DNA of 64,000 nucleotides from Scandinavium sp002470465 (GTDB lineage: Bacteria; Pseudomonadota; Gammaproteobacteria; Enterobacterales; Enterobacteriaceae), in assembly GCF_040750395.1 (NCBI RefSeq), contig NZ_JBFLVD010000006.1, positions 62,001 through 126,000 of the forward strand, written 5' to 3'. This document shows, one piece after another, positions 1-8,367 of the stretch (position 1 is the stretch's first letter; every line of letters starts with the position of its first letter). The notes beneath the pieces are model-generated. The model did no database searches. It was given only the letters and a program-made list of their open reading frames with translations, and was not told the DNA's origin. The position numbers were made by a program, and so were the translations under genes.

Positions 1-1
1 G

Positions 2-196
2 CTGGTGCTGTTTACCACCGATGCCGAACTGACTCGCGAGAAACTCCAGCATCAGGCGCGCGCAACCGGCGTACCGGAGCTTGCGGTGCCGCGCGATATT
101 CGCTTCCTCAAACAGCTGCCGGTGCTGGGCAGCGGCAAACCCGATTTTGTCACCCTCAAACAGCAGGTCGATAAGGCGGACGCTACCGATGAGTGA
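2..196 (+). CDS. aas: Acyl-ACP synthetase / 2-acylglycerophosphoethanolamine acyltransferase, C-terminal end (partial)
   Basis: This is the last 64 codons of a gene entering from the left edge; the reading frame is open from base 2. The tail matches the C-terminus of the bifunctional inner-membrane enzyme Aas, with a PRDIRFLKQLPVLGSGKPDF segment typical of AMP-forming acyl-CoA/ACP synthetase ends. In E. coli, Aas reacylates lysophosphatidylethanolamine brought in by LplT. Its stop codon overlaps the lplT start by 8 bases, so the two are translationally coupled. Identification rests on this short tail plus the neighbour lplT, and both agree. Confidence 0.9.
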   Translation: MVLFTTDAELTREKLQHQARATGVPELAVPRDIRFLKQLPVLGSGKPDFVTLKQQVDKADATDE

Positions 197-1385
197 GTCA
201 GTACACACTAACACTTCGCTGTGTTCGAAAGGCATGATGGCGGTGCTCTGCGCCCAGTTCCTCTCGGCCTTCGGCGACAACGCGCTGCTCTTTGCCACCC
301 TTGCTCTGATGAAGCAGCAGTTCTACCCGGACTGGAGCCAGCCGGTATTGCAGATGGTGTTTGTGGGTGCTTACATTCTTTTCGCGCCGTTTGTCGGGCA
401 ATTTGCCGACAGCTTCCCGAAAGGCCGGGTGATGATGGTTGCCAACAGCCTGAAGCTGATTGGCGCGGCGTCCATTTGCGTTGGCGTGAACCCGTTTATC
501 GGCTACACGCTGGTGGGGGTTGGTGCTGCGGCTTACTCTCCGGCGAAGTACGGCATTCTCGGTGAACTCACCACCGGCGATAAGCTGGTGAAGGCGAACG
601 GGCTGATGGAGTCTTCGACCATTGCTGCGATCCTGCTGGGCTCCGTGGCGGGCGGCGTGCTGGCTGACTGGCACGTGCTGGCGGCGCTTGGCGTTTGTGC
701 ACTGGTTTACGCGGGTGCCGTGGTGGCGAACCTGTTCATTACGCGTCTGCCTGCGGCAAGAGCGGGACAATCCTGGCGCTTCAACGCGATGACCGGCAGC
801 TTCTTCGCTGCCTGTAAAACCCTGTGGCGCAATCGCGAAACGCGTTTTTCTCTGGTCGGCACGAGCCTGTTCTGGGGCGCGGGCGTAACGCTGAGATTCC
901 TGCTGGTGCTCTGGGTGCCGGTGGCGCTTGGCATCACCGACAACGCCACGCCGACCTATCTTAATGCCATGGTTGCCGTCGGGATTGTTGTGGGGGCAGG
1001 CGCTGCGGCGAAGCTTGTCACGCTGGAAACCGTTGCCCGCTGTATGCCTGCGGGCGTGCTGATTGGCGTTGCGGTGGTGATTTTCGCGCTACAGCACACG
1101 CTGCTTCCGGCCTATGTCCTGCTGTTCCTGCTGGGCGTTTGCGGTGGTTTCTTTGTCGTGCCATTGAATGCGCTGTTACAGGAGCGAGGTAAGTACACGG
1201 TAGGAGCCGGGAATGCGATAGCGGTGCAGAACCTCGGTGAAAACAGCGCGATGCTGATAATGCTGGGGCTCTACTCGCTGGCGGTGATGGTGGGTATTCC
1301 TGTTGTCGGCGTCGGGATTGGCTTTGGTACGCTGTTTGGGCTGGCGATTATTGCGCTGTGGGTATTTGGAAAAAACGCCCGGTAA
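189..1385 (+). CDS. lplT: Lysophospholipid flippase/transporter LplT
   Basis: The 398-residue protein is an MFS carrier with about 12 hydrophobic segments and is the same size as E. coli LplT (397). It flips lysophospholipids across the inner membrane for reacylation by Aas. The start MSESVHTNTS matches the family N-terminus; a longer in-frame reading upstream would run through aas and is not needed. Conserved stretches include FLSAFGDNALLFATLAL near residues 25-41 and YSPAKYGILGELT in the middle. Overlap with the aas end supports a two-gene operon. Confidence 0.95.
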   Translation: MSESVHTNTSLCSKGMMAVLCAQFLSAFGDNALLFATLALMKQQFYPDWSQPVLQMVFVGAYILFAPFVGQFADSFPKGRVMMVANSLKLIGAASICVGVNPFIGYTLVGVGAAAYSPAKYGILGELTTGDKLVKANGLMESSTIAAILLGSVAGGVLADWHVLAALGVCALVYAGAVVANLFITRLPAARAGQSWRFNAMTGSFFAACKTLWRNRETRFSLVGTSLFWGAGVTLRFLLVLWVPVALGITDNATPTYLNAMVAVGIVVGAGAAAKLVTLETVARCMPAGVLIGVAVVIFALQHTLLPAYVLLFLLGVCGGFFVVPLNALLQERGKYTVGAGNAIAVQNLGENSAMLIMLGLYSLAVMVGIPVVGVGIGFGTLFGLAIIALWVFGKNAR

Positions 1386-1413
1386 AACATTGCCCGGCGG
1401 CAAAGATAGAAGT

Positions 1414-1440
1414 AAGGCCTTCTTTTTGGAAGAAGGCCTT
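1414..1440 (+). terminator. Hairpin after lplT
   Basis: Perfect 10-bp arms AAGGCCTTCT and AGAAGGCCTT enclose a 7-base loop 28 bases after the lplT stop. The U-run after the stem is short, so termination efficiency is uncertain. Confidence 0.6.
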
Positions 1441-1446
1441 TAGTGT

Positions 1447-1475
1447 GTGCTCCCTCTCCCTGTGGGAGAGGGCAC
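1447..1475. repeat. Short palindromic repeat, CCCTCTCCC/GGGAGAGGG type
   Basis: Arms GTGC-CCCTCTCCC and GGGAGAGGG-CAC form a near-perfect hairpin. The same core recurs at 33981-34007 and 49002-49022, always between genes, marking an interspersed intergenic repeat family of this genome. Confidence 0.65.
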
Positions 1476-1517
1476 TCGTTCGCACTTCACGCCGATCATA
1501 AAGGCGCCGGGTAGCGT

Positions 1518-1550
1518 GTAGGCCGGATAAGCGTCAGCGCCATCCGGCAT
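1518..1550. repeat. REP-type element
   Basis: The sequence GTAGGCCGGATAAGCG followed by CGCCATCCGGC is the classical enterobacterial REP/PU palindrome. It sits between the convergent ends of lplT and tas. Related copies occur at 23715, 55441 and 60411. Confidence 0.85.
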
Positions 1551-1558
1551 GTCCTTGA

Positions 1559-2599
1559 TTAAGGTGCCGGGTAGGTATAAACCTGATGCACCGCTTCGAT
1601 TTCTGCTAACACCTCTTCACTCAATTCCAGATGCAGGCTTTCCACATTGGTTTTCAGCTGCTCCATGGTGGTTGCTCCCAGCAACGTGCTGGCGACAAAC
1701 GGCTGTCGGCGAACAAACGCCAGTGCCATCTGGGCCGGATCGAGGTTGTGGCGCTTCGCGATATCCACGTATGCCGCCACGGCCTTCTGCGACTGCTCGC
1801 TGCTGTAGCGCGTGAAGCGGCTAAACAGGGTATTCCGCGCCCCGGCTGGTTTCGCACCGTTAAGGTATTTACCGGTCAGGGTACCGAAGGCAAGGCAGGA
1901 ATAGGCCAGCAGCTCGATGCCCTCATACTGACTCACTTCGGCAAGGCCGACCTCATAGCTGCGGTTCAGCAGGCTGTAAGGGTTCTGAATAGTGACAATG
2001 CGCGGCAGATCGTGTTTATCCGCCAGGTGCAGATAACGCATCACGCCAAAGGCTGTTTCGTTCGACACGCCGATATAGCGAATTTTGCCTGCGCGCTGGA
2101 ATTCGGTCAGCGCTTCCAGCGTTTCCAGCAGGGTGATCACCGGCTGGGATTCCGTCCACTGATAGCCGAGCTTGCCGAAGCAGTTGGTCGCGCGCTGCGG
2201 CCAGTGCACCTGGTAGAGGTCGAGATAATCGGTTTGCAGACGGGTCAGGCTGTTGTGCAGCGCATCGCGGATGTTTTTGCGATCGAGCGCCTGGTTCGGC
2301 CGAATGCCGGCATCGTTATTGCGCGACGGGCCGCTGACCTTCGAGGCCAGTACCAGCTTTTCACGGTTACCGTGCTTAGCCAGCCAGTTGCCGACGTAGG
2401 TTTCCGTTAAGCCCTGGGTTTCCGGACGGGGAGGGACAGGATACATTTCAGCGACGTCGATCAGGTTGATGCCCTGAGCCACGGCATAATCAAGCTGTGC
2501 ATGGGCGTCGGCTTCGCTGTTTTGTTCACCAAACGTCATTGTGCCCAGCCCCAGGGTACTGATTTCAAGAGAGCTGTGGGGGATACGGTGATAGTGCAT
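1559..2599 (-). CDS. tas: NADP(H)-dependent aldo-keto reductase Tas
   Basis: The 346-residue protein has the same length as E. coli Tas. It is a TIM-barrel aldo-keto reductase with the catalytic tetrad visible as D48 and Y53 (LIDVAEMYP), K87 (LVLASK) and H132 (LYQVHWP). The C-terminal part carries the NADPH-binding VRRQPFVASTLLGATT segment. In E. coli, Tas was found as a suppressor of tyrosine auxotrophy under starvation; the natural substrate is not established. It is convergent with lplT and separated from it by a REP element. Confidence 0.93.
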   Translation of the reverse strand: MHYHRIPHSSLEISTLGLGTMTFGEQNSEADAHAQLDYAVAQGINLIDVAEMYPVPPRPETQGLTETYVGNWLAKHGNREKLVLASKVSGPSRNNDAGIRPNQALDRKNIRDALHNSLTRLQTDYLDLYQVHWPQRATNCFGKLGYQWTESQPVITLLETLEALTEFQRAGKIRYIGVSNETAFGVMRYLHLADKHDLPRIVTIQNPYSLLNRSYEVGLAEVSQYEGIELLAYSCLAFGTLTGKYLNGAKPAGARNTLFSRFTRYSSEQSQKAVAAYVDIAKRHNLDPAQMALAFVRRQPFVASTLLGATTMEQLKTNVESLHLELSEEVLAEIEAVHQVYTYPAP

Positions 2600-2699
2600 A
2601 GCCGCCTTCCTTCATACATTTATATCAACAGCGTCAGGCGCGACGGGCGACCCGACAAAGGAGTATAAACATGGCAGAAGCGGGGAAAAAGCGGAAGTA

Positions 2700-2728
2700 A
2701 AAAATCAAAAGGCCAGCATGGCTGACCT
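2700..2728 (-). terminator. Intrinsic terminator of ygdR
   Basis: Read on the minus strand, the stem AGGTCAGC-CAT-GCTGGCCT is followed by TTTTGATTTTTT directly downstream of the ygdR stop. Confidence 0.8.
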
Positions 2729-2736
2729 GTTTTCTT

Positions 2737-2955
2737 TTAGCGTTTAATAATTTGGGAGACGTCGTCACGGTTGATCTGCATTCTGTTTCCCTGCTGATCT
2801 TCGTAGCTGATCAAACCGGTATCATCATCAACTTCCGGCTTGCCGTCCGTGAGGATCATACGGCCATCTTTGGTTGCCATAACGTAATCGCTGCTGCAAC
2901 CGGACACCGCGAAAGCCAAACCAACGGCGGAAATCAATACTGCCCATCTTGTCAT
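2737..2955 (-). CDS. ygdR: Small lipoprotein YgdR (DUF903 family)
   Basis: This is a 72-residue lipoprotein: a lysine/arginine-poor start MTRW, a hydrophobic signal, and the lipobox SGC with the lipidated cysteine at residue 20. The mature part is an SH3-like DUF903 domain (YVMATKDGRMILTDGKP). An ATG at 2955 has an AAGGG Shine-Dalgarno at good spacing; the in-frame GTG three codons upstream overlaps that site and is less likely. A paralogue, ygdI, lies at 30960. The function is unknown in the family. Confidence 0.9.
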   Translation of the reverse strand: MTRWAVLISAVGLAFAVSGCSSDYVMATKDGRMILTDGKPEVDDDTGLISYEDQQGNRMQINRDDVSQIIKR

Positions 2956-3081
2956 CGTTATCACCCTTATATGACCGCAACTCCTATCATTCTAGTAATA
3001 ACCCGCTGGGCAGTAAGTAAAAAGCAGTAAAATCTTAAAAAGATTGTGGGGCAGCCCTCAATTTGCGGTCTGCCCTTGAAT

Positions 3082-3795
3082 TTAAAGCGGATTCTTTTTG
3101 TTTCGCAGCAAATTGAGGCTTTCCACGGCGATGGAGAAAAACATCGCGAAATAGATATAGCCTTTCGGGACATGAATCCCAAAACTTTCTAACATCAGGG
3201 TGAAGCCCACCAGAATCAGGAAGGCCAGCGCCAGCATTTTGACGGATGGATGTCGATCAACAAACTCGCCGATAGGCCTTGCGGCAAACATCATCACACC
3301 CACTGCGATCACGACGGCCGCCATCATGATAAACAGATGATCCGACAAGCCGACGGCGGTGATCACCGAATCGAGACTAAAGATAATATCCAGCAGCATG
3401 ATCTGCACGATAGCGCCGAAGAAAGAGTGGACGTTGGTTTTAAGCCCTTCCTCTTCCCCTTCGATAGTTTCGTGGATCTCTTTACTCGCTTTCCAGATAA
3501 GGAACAGGCCGCCAAACAGCAGAATCAGGTCACGTGCGGAAAACGCGTGATCGAACAGGCTAAACAGCGGGTGAGTGAGCCTGATGACCCAGGCAATAGA
3601 GGCCAACAGCGCCAGACGCATCAGCATTGCGGCGAACAACCCTAAGCGACGGGCGTGATTCCGCTGTGCTGTCGGGAGTTTAGCCACCACCAGAGAGAGA
3701 AAAATAATATTATCGATACCCAGCACGATCTCGAGGATCGTCAGCGTGCCAAGCGCCATCCAGGCGTTGGGATCGGTTACCCATGCAAATAACAT
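3082..3795 (-). CDS. ygdQ: TerC-family integral membrane protein YgdQ
   Basis: The 237-residue protein has about seven transmembrane segments and belongs to the TerC/YgdQ family. Family hallmarks are visible: LEIVLGIDNIIFLSLVV near residue 20 and DIIFSLDSVITAVGLSD near residue 130, both with acidic residues inside membrane segments, as expected for metal handling. I chose ATG at 3795 (MLFAWVTDP) because AGGAC lies 6 bases upstream and the length then equals the E. coli protein; an upstream TTG would overlap that site. It follows mutH on the same strand. TerC relatives are linked to manganese export or metal loading of exported proteins; a role for YgdQ itself is inference. Confidence 0.92.
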   Translation of the reverse strand: MLFAWVTDPNAWMALGTLTILEIVLGIDNIIFLSLVVAKLPTAQRNHARRLGLFAAMLMRLALLASIAWVIRLTHPLFSLFDHAFSARDLILLFGGLFLIWKASKEIHETIEGEEEGLKTNVHSFFGAIVQIMLLDIIFSLDSVITAVGLSDHLFIMMAAVVIAVGVMMFAARPIGEFVDRHPSVKMLALAFLILVGFTLMLESFGIHVPKGYIYFAMFFSIAVESLNLLRNKKNPL

Positions 3796-3864
3796 TGTAA
3801 GTCCTGCCAAAAACCAAAACCGCGATTATAAGCCTTAGCGCGGCGTTCCCCCAAACGAATCGTG

Positions 3865-4551
3865 TCAGAGTAAAAAATGGCGCGAGAGCAGGGCAGCGGT
3901 GAAGTTCTTTTTCAGATAAAAGCCGCGCGGAAGGGTCAGGATGGATTCACCTTGCGTGCCAACGGCTTCGGTAAGCGCTTTGCTGTTGGCGGCTTTAGGG
4001 CGAAGCTGCAACACTTCACCATGACGGGCGGTTATGCGCTCAACCTGGCCGAGCACGATCAAATCCATCAGCTCTTCCCAGTCCATCCTGAGTTGATTTT
4101 CCTCATCTTCGCTCGGGCTCCACAGCAGCGGAGAGCCAACATGGCGCTCGGCCAGCGGGATCTCGCGTTCGCCTTCCACCGGGATCCACAGCACTCTTTT
4201 GAGCTTATGCCGAACGTGGCTGGTTTCCCAGGTGACGCCACTGTTCCCTGTCAGCGGTGCGACGCAAACAAAGGTGGTTTCCAGCGGGCGACCAAGCCTG
4301 TCGATGGGGATGGTTTTCAGCTCCACGCCGAGCGCTGCAAAGTCCTGCTCCGGCTTACTGCCTGCGCTGGCGCCCAGCCAAATCTCCAGCAGCACGCCGA
4401 TCCAGCCTTTGTCCCGTTTCAAATCTGGGGGAATGGGCAGATTTGCCATTGCCGCCAGCTCACCCAGCGTATAGCCCGCCAGCTGCTGCGCCTGGGTAAA
4501 AAGCTGGGCTTCAGAGTGAGGAGAATGACGCAGCGGAGAGAGTGCAGACAT
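3865..4551 (-). CDS. mutH: DNA mismatch repair endonuclease MutH
   Basis: The 228-residue protein (E. coli 229) nicks the unmethylated strand at hemimethylated GATC sites in MutS/MutL-directed repair. The type-II restriction-like active site is intact: D70, E77 and K79 in EQDFAALGVELKT. Upstream is a 680-bp gap shared with divergent rppH, and ygdQ follows downstream on the same strand. Confidence 0.96.
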   Translation of the reverse strand: MSALSPLRHSPHSEAQLFTQAQQLAGYTLGELAAMANLPIPPDLKRDKGWIGVLLEIWLGASAGSKPEQDFAALGVELKTIPIDRLGRPLETTFVCVAPLTGNSGVTWETSHVRHKLKRVLWIPVEGEREIPLAERHVGSPLLWSPSEDEENQLRMDWEELMDLIVLGQVERITARHGEVLQLRPKAANSKALTEAVGTQGESILTLPRGFYLKKNFTAALLSRHFLL

Positions 4552-5233
4552 AACAACACGCCTTTGGTTGAAAAATGAGCGGGGTTTATCCCCGTTGTGG
4601 AAAGAGTTTACTCCTTTCGGGATAACTAAGCCAATGTGATGATTTTATAGCTTTTTTTGTTTAAATGTGGCGAACATTTTTCGCGCTGAAAAAGCTTTCC
4701 CCATTCTGGTCACTGACAATGAACAGGATCTTACACCCTGTTATCCACAGAAAAATGGGATAACTGTGAAAAACCCCCACTACTGTTTCCATTTACAGGC
4801 TTGACGTGCGACGAAAATCCAATTTTCACACAAAATGTGTTTAAGTTAGTGGCACAATCTGTGGATAAAAACGACGTTGCTCGATCTTTCATCAGGGCAA
4901 GGATCTCCTGTGTGACGATCGTCACGTTGTGGTAGATATCATGAAAAAGAACTATTCTAAGGTTATGAATATCATCACCTTATTTATCTGGTGTCGAACA
5001 TGCTTTTTAGGCGTGTTCAGGGTTTTCCCGTGGTAATTCCTGACTTCTTCACAACTCTATCCACAGAAAAAGTGAATAAAATGGGCTCGGGGAGCCGGTC
5101 TCTGTTTATAACTTTGATGATTACTGTGAGTTATTCAATTGTTATCCGGTGTTATCGCCGCAAGAGAGTGGTTTACCGTTTCCGGCGAGTGTGAAACAAT
5201 CATTCACATTGAAAATTGTTTAGAGGTAGTCCG
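4552..5233. promoter_or_regulatory. Long mutH-rppH divergent intergenic region
   Basis: This 682-bp AT-richer gap contains no convincing gene; the short open frames in it have no ribosome site and no family resemblance. It must hold the divergent promoters of mutH and rppH. It also holds two perfect DnaA boxes and two near matches (separate entry). The stretch just before rppH (about 5140-5230) ends in a GTG start preceded by AGAGG. Confidence 0.6.
4741..5065. promoter_or_regulatory. Cluster of DnaA-box-like sequences
   Basis: TTATCCACA lies at 4741-4749 on the plus strand and its exact reverse complement TGTGGATAA at 4860-4868. One-mismatch relatives are CTATCCACA at 5057-5065 and TTCTTCACA at 5045-5053. 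Four such sites within 325 bp upstream of mutH/rppH suggest DnaA binding. The match to the box consensus is seen; the function is inferred. Confidence 0.5.
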
Positions 5234-5767
5234 GTGATTGATGACGATGGCTACCGCCCAAATGTTGGAATTGTAATCTGCAATCGTCAGGGCCAGGTCA
5301 TGTGGGCCAGACGCTATGGTCAGCACTCCTGGCAGTTCCCTCAGGGAGGGATCAACCCAGGCGAATCCGCTGAGCAGGCGATGTACCGGGAATTGTTTGA
5401 AGAGGTCGGGTTAAGCCGCAAAGATGTGCGGATCCTGGCGTCTACCCGAAACTGGTTGCGATACAAATTGCCAAAACGTTTGGTGCGTTGGGACACAAAG
5501 CCGGTTTGTATCGGCCAGAAACAGAAGTGGTTTCTTCTGCAGTTGATCGGTAACGATGCCGATATCAACATGCAAACCAGCAGTACACCGGAATTCGATG
5601 GCTGGCGCTGGGTAAGCTACTGGTACCCGGTGCGTCAGGTTGTGTCGTTTAAACGCGATGTCTACCGTCGGGTGATGAAGGAGTTTGCAGGGGTTGTGCT
5701 GGCGCTGACGGAAAATACGCCCAGGCCACAAAATACAGCCCCTGCTTATCGACGTAAAAGAGGTTAA
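5234..5767 (+). CDS. rppH: RNA pyrophosphohydrolase RppH (Nudix)
   Basis: The 177-residue Nudix hydrolase removes pyrophosphate from triphosphorylated (and diphosphorylated) RNA 5' ends and starts RNase E-dependent decay. The Nudix box is complete, GGINPGESAEQAMYRELFEEVGL at about residues 38-60, with the metal-binding REL-EE glutamates. The start is GTG at 5234 (VIDDDGYRPN) with AGAGG 7 bases upstream, as in E. coli. The C-terminal tail is basic (AYRRKRG). ptsP follows 12 bases later. Confidence 0.96.
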   Translation: MIDDDGYRPNVGIVICNRQGQVMWARRYGQHSWQFPQGGINPGESAEQAMYRELFEEVGLSRKDVRILASTRNWLRYKLPKRLVRWDTKPVCIGQKQKWFLLQLIGNDADINMQTSSTPEFDGWRWVSYWYPVRQVVSFKRDVYRRVMKEFAGVVLALTENTPRPQNTAPAYRRKRG

Positions 5768-5779
5768 GCCACGCACATT

Positions 5780-8026
5780 ATGCTCACCCGGTTGCGAGAA
5801 ATAGTCGAGAAAGTAGCAAGCGCCCCCCGCGTGAATGAGGCGCTTGATATTCTGGTCACCGACATCTGTCTGGCAATGGAAACCGAAGTCTGTTCGGTCT
5901 ATCTGGCTGACCACGACAGACGCTGCTATTACCTGATGGCGACGCGCGGGCTAAAAAAGCCGCGCGGACGCACGATTACTCTCGCATTCGATGAAGGCAT
6001 TGTTGGGCTTGTCGGGCGACTGGCCGAGCCCATTAACCTTGCGGATGCGCAAAAGCACCCGAGCTTTAAATACATTCCTTCCGTCAAAGAAGAAAAATAC
6101 CGCGCGTTTCTTGGCGTACCCATTATCCAGCGCCGCCAGCTTCTTGGCGTGCTGGTGGTACAGCAGCGCGAACTTCGCCAGTACGATGAAAGCGAAGAGT
6201 CTTTCCTTGTCACGCTTGCCACGCAAATGGCGGCGATTCTTTCTCAGTCTCAGCTGACGGCGCTGTTTGGGCAGTATCGCCAGACCCGCATCCGTGCGCT
6301 TCCCGCCTCTTCTGGCGTAGCGATCGCGCAGGGCTGGATGGATGCCACGTTGCCGCTAATGGAACAGGTCTACGAAGCCTCGACGCTGGACACAGCGCTT
6401 GAGCGCGAACGTTTAACCGGCGCGCTGGAGGAAGCGGCCGGGGAGTTCCGACGCTACAGCAAACGTTTTGCCGCCGGCGCACAGAAAGAAACCGCGGCGA
6501 TTTTCGACCTCTATTCACATCTGTTATCCGACGCGCGATTGCGCAAAGAGCTGTTCGCTGAAGTGGACAAAGGCTCGGTGGCGGAATGGGCGGTCAAAAC
6601 CATTATCGAAAAATTCGCCGCGCAGTTTGCCGCGCTGAGCGACGGCTACCTGAAAGAGCGAGCGGGCGATCTGCGCGCGTTGGGTCAGCGCCTGCTGTTC
6701 CATCTTGATGATACCGTGCAGGGCGCAAATGCCTGGCCGGAACGTTTTGTTCTGGTGGCGGACGAGCTCTCCGCGACGACGCTCGCCGAAGTCCCGCGGG
6801 ACAGGCTAACGGGCGTGGTTGTGCGCGATGGTGCAGCCAACTCTCATGCGGCAATCATGGTGCGTGCGCTGGGCATCCCGACCGTGATGGGCGCAGATAT
6901 CCAGCCTTCGGTGCTGCATGGCCGTATGCTGGTGGTGGACGGCTATCGCGGTGAGCTGTTGGTGGATCCAGAGCCGGTCTTGCTGCAGGAATACCAACGA
7001 CTGGTCAGTGAAGAAAACGAACTAAGCCGTATCGCCGAGGACGACGTGGAACGCCCGGCGGAGCTGAAAAGCGGCGAGCGCGTTAAGGTTATGCTTAACG
7101 CAGGCCTGAGCCCGGAGCACGAAGAAAAACTCGGCAGTCGCATCGACGGCATTGGCCTCTACCGTACCGAAATACCGTTCATGCTGCAAAGTGGCTTCCC
7201 CTCTGAAGAGGAACAGGTCGCTCAGTATCAGGGCATGCTGCAGATGTTTAACGACAAGCCGGTGACGTTGCGTACGCTCGACGTCGGGGCGGATAAGCAG
7301 CTGCCGTATATGCCGATTAGCGAAGAAAACCCGTGCCTGGGCTGGCGTGGGATCCGCATCACGCTCGATCAGCCAGAGATATTCCTGATCCAGGTTCGCG
7401 CCATGCTGCGTGCCAACGCGGCGACCGGCAACCTCAGCATACTGCTGCCGATGGTCACCAGCATTGATGAAGTGGATGAGGCGAAGCGCCTGATTGAACG
7501 TGCCGGGCGCGAAGTTGAAGAGATGATTGGCTACGAAATCCCGAAACCGCGTATTGGCGTGATGCTGGAAGTGCCTTCGATGGTCTTTTTGATGCCGCAT
7601 CTGTCGAGTCGCGTGGACTTCATTTCCGTCGGCACCAACGATCTGACTCAGTATCTGCTGGCGGTCGACAGAAACAACACGCGTGTGGCGAGCATCTACG
7701 ACAGCCTCCACCCGGCGCTGTTGCGTGCGCTGGCCATGATTGCGCAGGATGCCGAACGTAACGGTCTTGATCTTCGGGTGTGCGGGGAGATGGCGGGGGA
7801 TCCGATGTGCGTCACGATTCTGATTGGCCTTGGCTTCCGCCATCTGTCGATGAACGGTCGCTCCGTCGCTCGCGTGAAATATCTGCTGCGCAACATTGAA
7901 CTTGAAGAAGCACAAAACCTGGCCCAGCGCAGCCTGGATGCTCAGCTCACCACGGAAGTGCGCCACCAGGTAGCGGCCTTTATGGAGCGTCGTGGCCTGG
8001 GGGGGCTGATTCGCGGTGGCCGATAA
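5780..8026 (+). CDS. ptsP: PTS-Ntr phosphoenolpyruvate-protein phosphotransferase EI-Ntr
   Basis: The 748-residue protein is enzyme I of the nitrogen-related phosphotransferase system, which phosphorylates NPr. Domains in order: an N-terminal GAF sensor (about residues 1-160), the PEP-utiliser swivelling domain with the phospho-histidine H356 in DGAANSHAAIM, then the PEP-binding barrel (EEEQVAQYQ, GRSVARVKYLL). The length equals that of E. coli PtsP. It is cotranscribed with rppH, whose stop lies 12 bases upstream. The GAF domain is thought to read glutamine/alpha-ketoglutarate levels. Confidence 0.96.
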   Translation: MLTRLREIVEKVASAPRVNEALDILVTDICLAMETEVCSVYLADHDRRCYYLMATRGLKKPRGRTITLAFDEGIVGLVGRLAEPINLADAQKHPSFKYIPSVKEEKYRAFLGVPIIQRRQLLGVLVVQQRELRQYDESEESFLVTLATQMAAILSQSQLTALFGQYRQTRIRALPASSGVAIAQGWMDATLPLMEQVYEASTLDTALERERLTGALEEAAGEFRRYSKRFAAGAQKETAAIFDLYSHLLSDARLRKELFAEVDKGSVAEWAVKTIIEKFAAQFAALSDGYLKERAGDLRALGQRLLFHLDDTVQGANAWPERFVLVADELSATTLAEVPRDRLTGVVVRDGAANSHAAIMVRALGIPTVMGADIQPSVLHGRMLVVDGYRGELLVDPEPVLLQEYQRLVSEENELSRIAEDDVERPAELKSGERVKVMLNAGLSPEHEEKLGSRIDGIGLYRTEIPFMLQSGFPSEEEQVAQYQGMLQMFNDKPVTLRTLDVGADKQLPYMPISEENPCLGWRGIRITLDQPEIFLIQVRAMLRANAATGNLSILLPMVTSIDEVDEAKRLIERAGREVEEMIGYEIPKPRIGVMLEVPSMVFLMPHLSSRVDFISVGTNDLTQYLLAVDRNNTRVASIYDSLHPALLRALAMIAQDAERNGLDLRVCGEMAGDPMCVTILIGLGFRHLSMNGRSVARVKYLLRNIELEEAQNLAQRSLDAQLTTEVRHQVAAFMERRGLGGLIRGGR

Positions 8027-8108
8027 CTAGATTTTCGGCGGGAGTGAAAACCGCGAACCAGCGAGCTGCCGTTTCGCTTTGCTCACTGATTTTTCGATCT
8101 GATGTCTT

Positions 8109-8233
8109 GACCCTAAATAATTCGAGTTGCAGGAAGGCGGCAAGGGAGTGAATCCTCAGGAGCTTACTTCAGTAAGTGACTGAGGTGAGGGAGTGCAGCC
8201 AACGCACCTGCAGCTTGAAGTATGACGGGTATA
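8109..8233. repeat. ERIC repeat element
   Basis: The central part, GTGAATCCTCAGGAGCTTAC then AGTAAGTGACTGAGGTGAG, is the diagnostic core of the enterobacterial repetitive intergenic consensus. The imperfect inverted ends (AATTCGAGTTGCAG and CTGCAGCTTGAAGTATGACG) match too, and the length is the usual ~125 bp. It lies between ptsP and lgt; the remaining ~215 bp of that gap show only a probable lgt promoter area just before 8300. Confidence 0.88.
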
Positions 8234-8367
8234 CATATCTTTTACATCTTTCACCGCATCCCCTCCTTTAGCCTTGTGCTATCATTCGCACCTTTGGGGC
8301 AGCCGTCCGGCTGCACGTTTCACCCGCTGACCACTTTCGGCGGAATAACAAGCATTTGTGGTGACAG

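Noticed and set aside
4991..5194. A 67-codon frame before rppH and a 64-codon frame at 4731-4925
   Set aside because: No Shine-Dalgarno sequence, no recognisable protein features; they lie in a promoter region.
8109..8233. Idea that the ptsP-lgt gap encodes a small RNA because of its strong fold
   Set aside because: The folded part is a standard ERIC element, which explains the structure.
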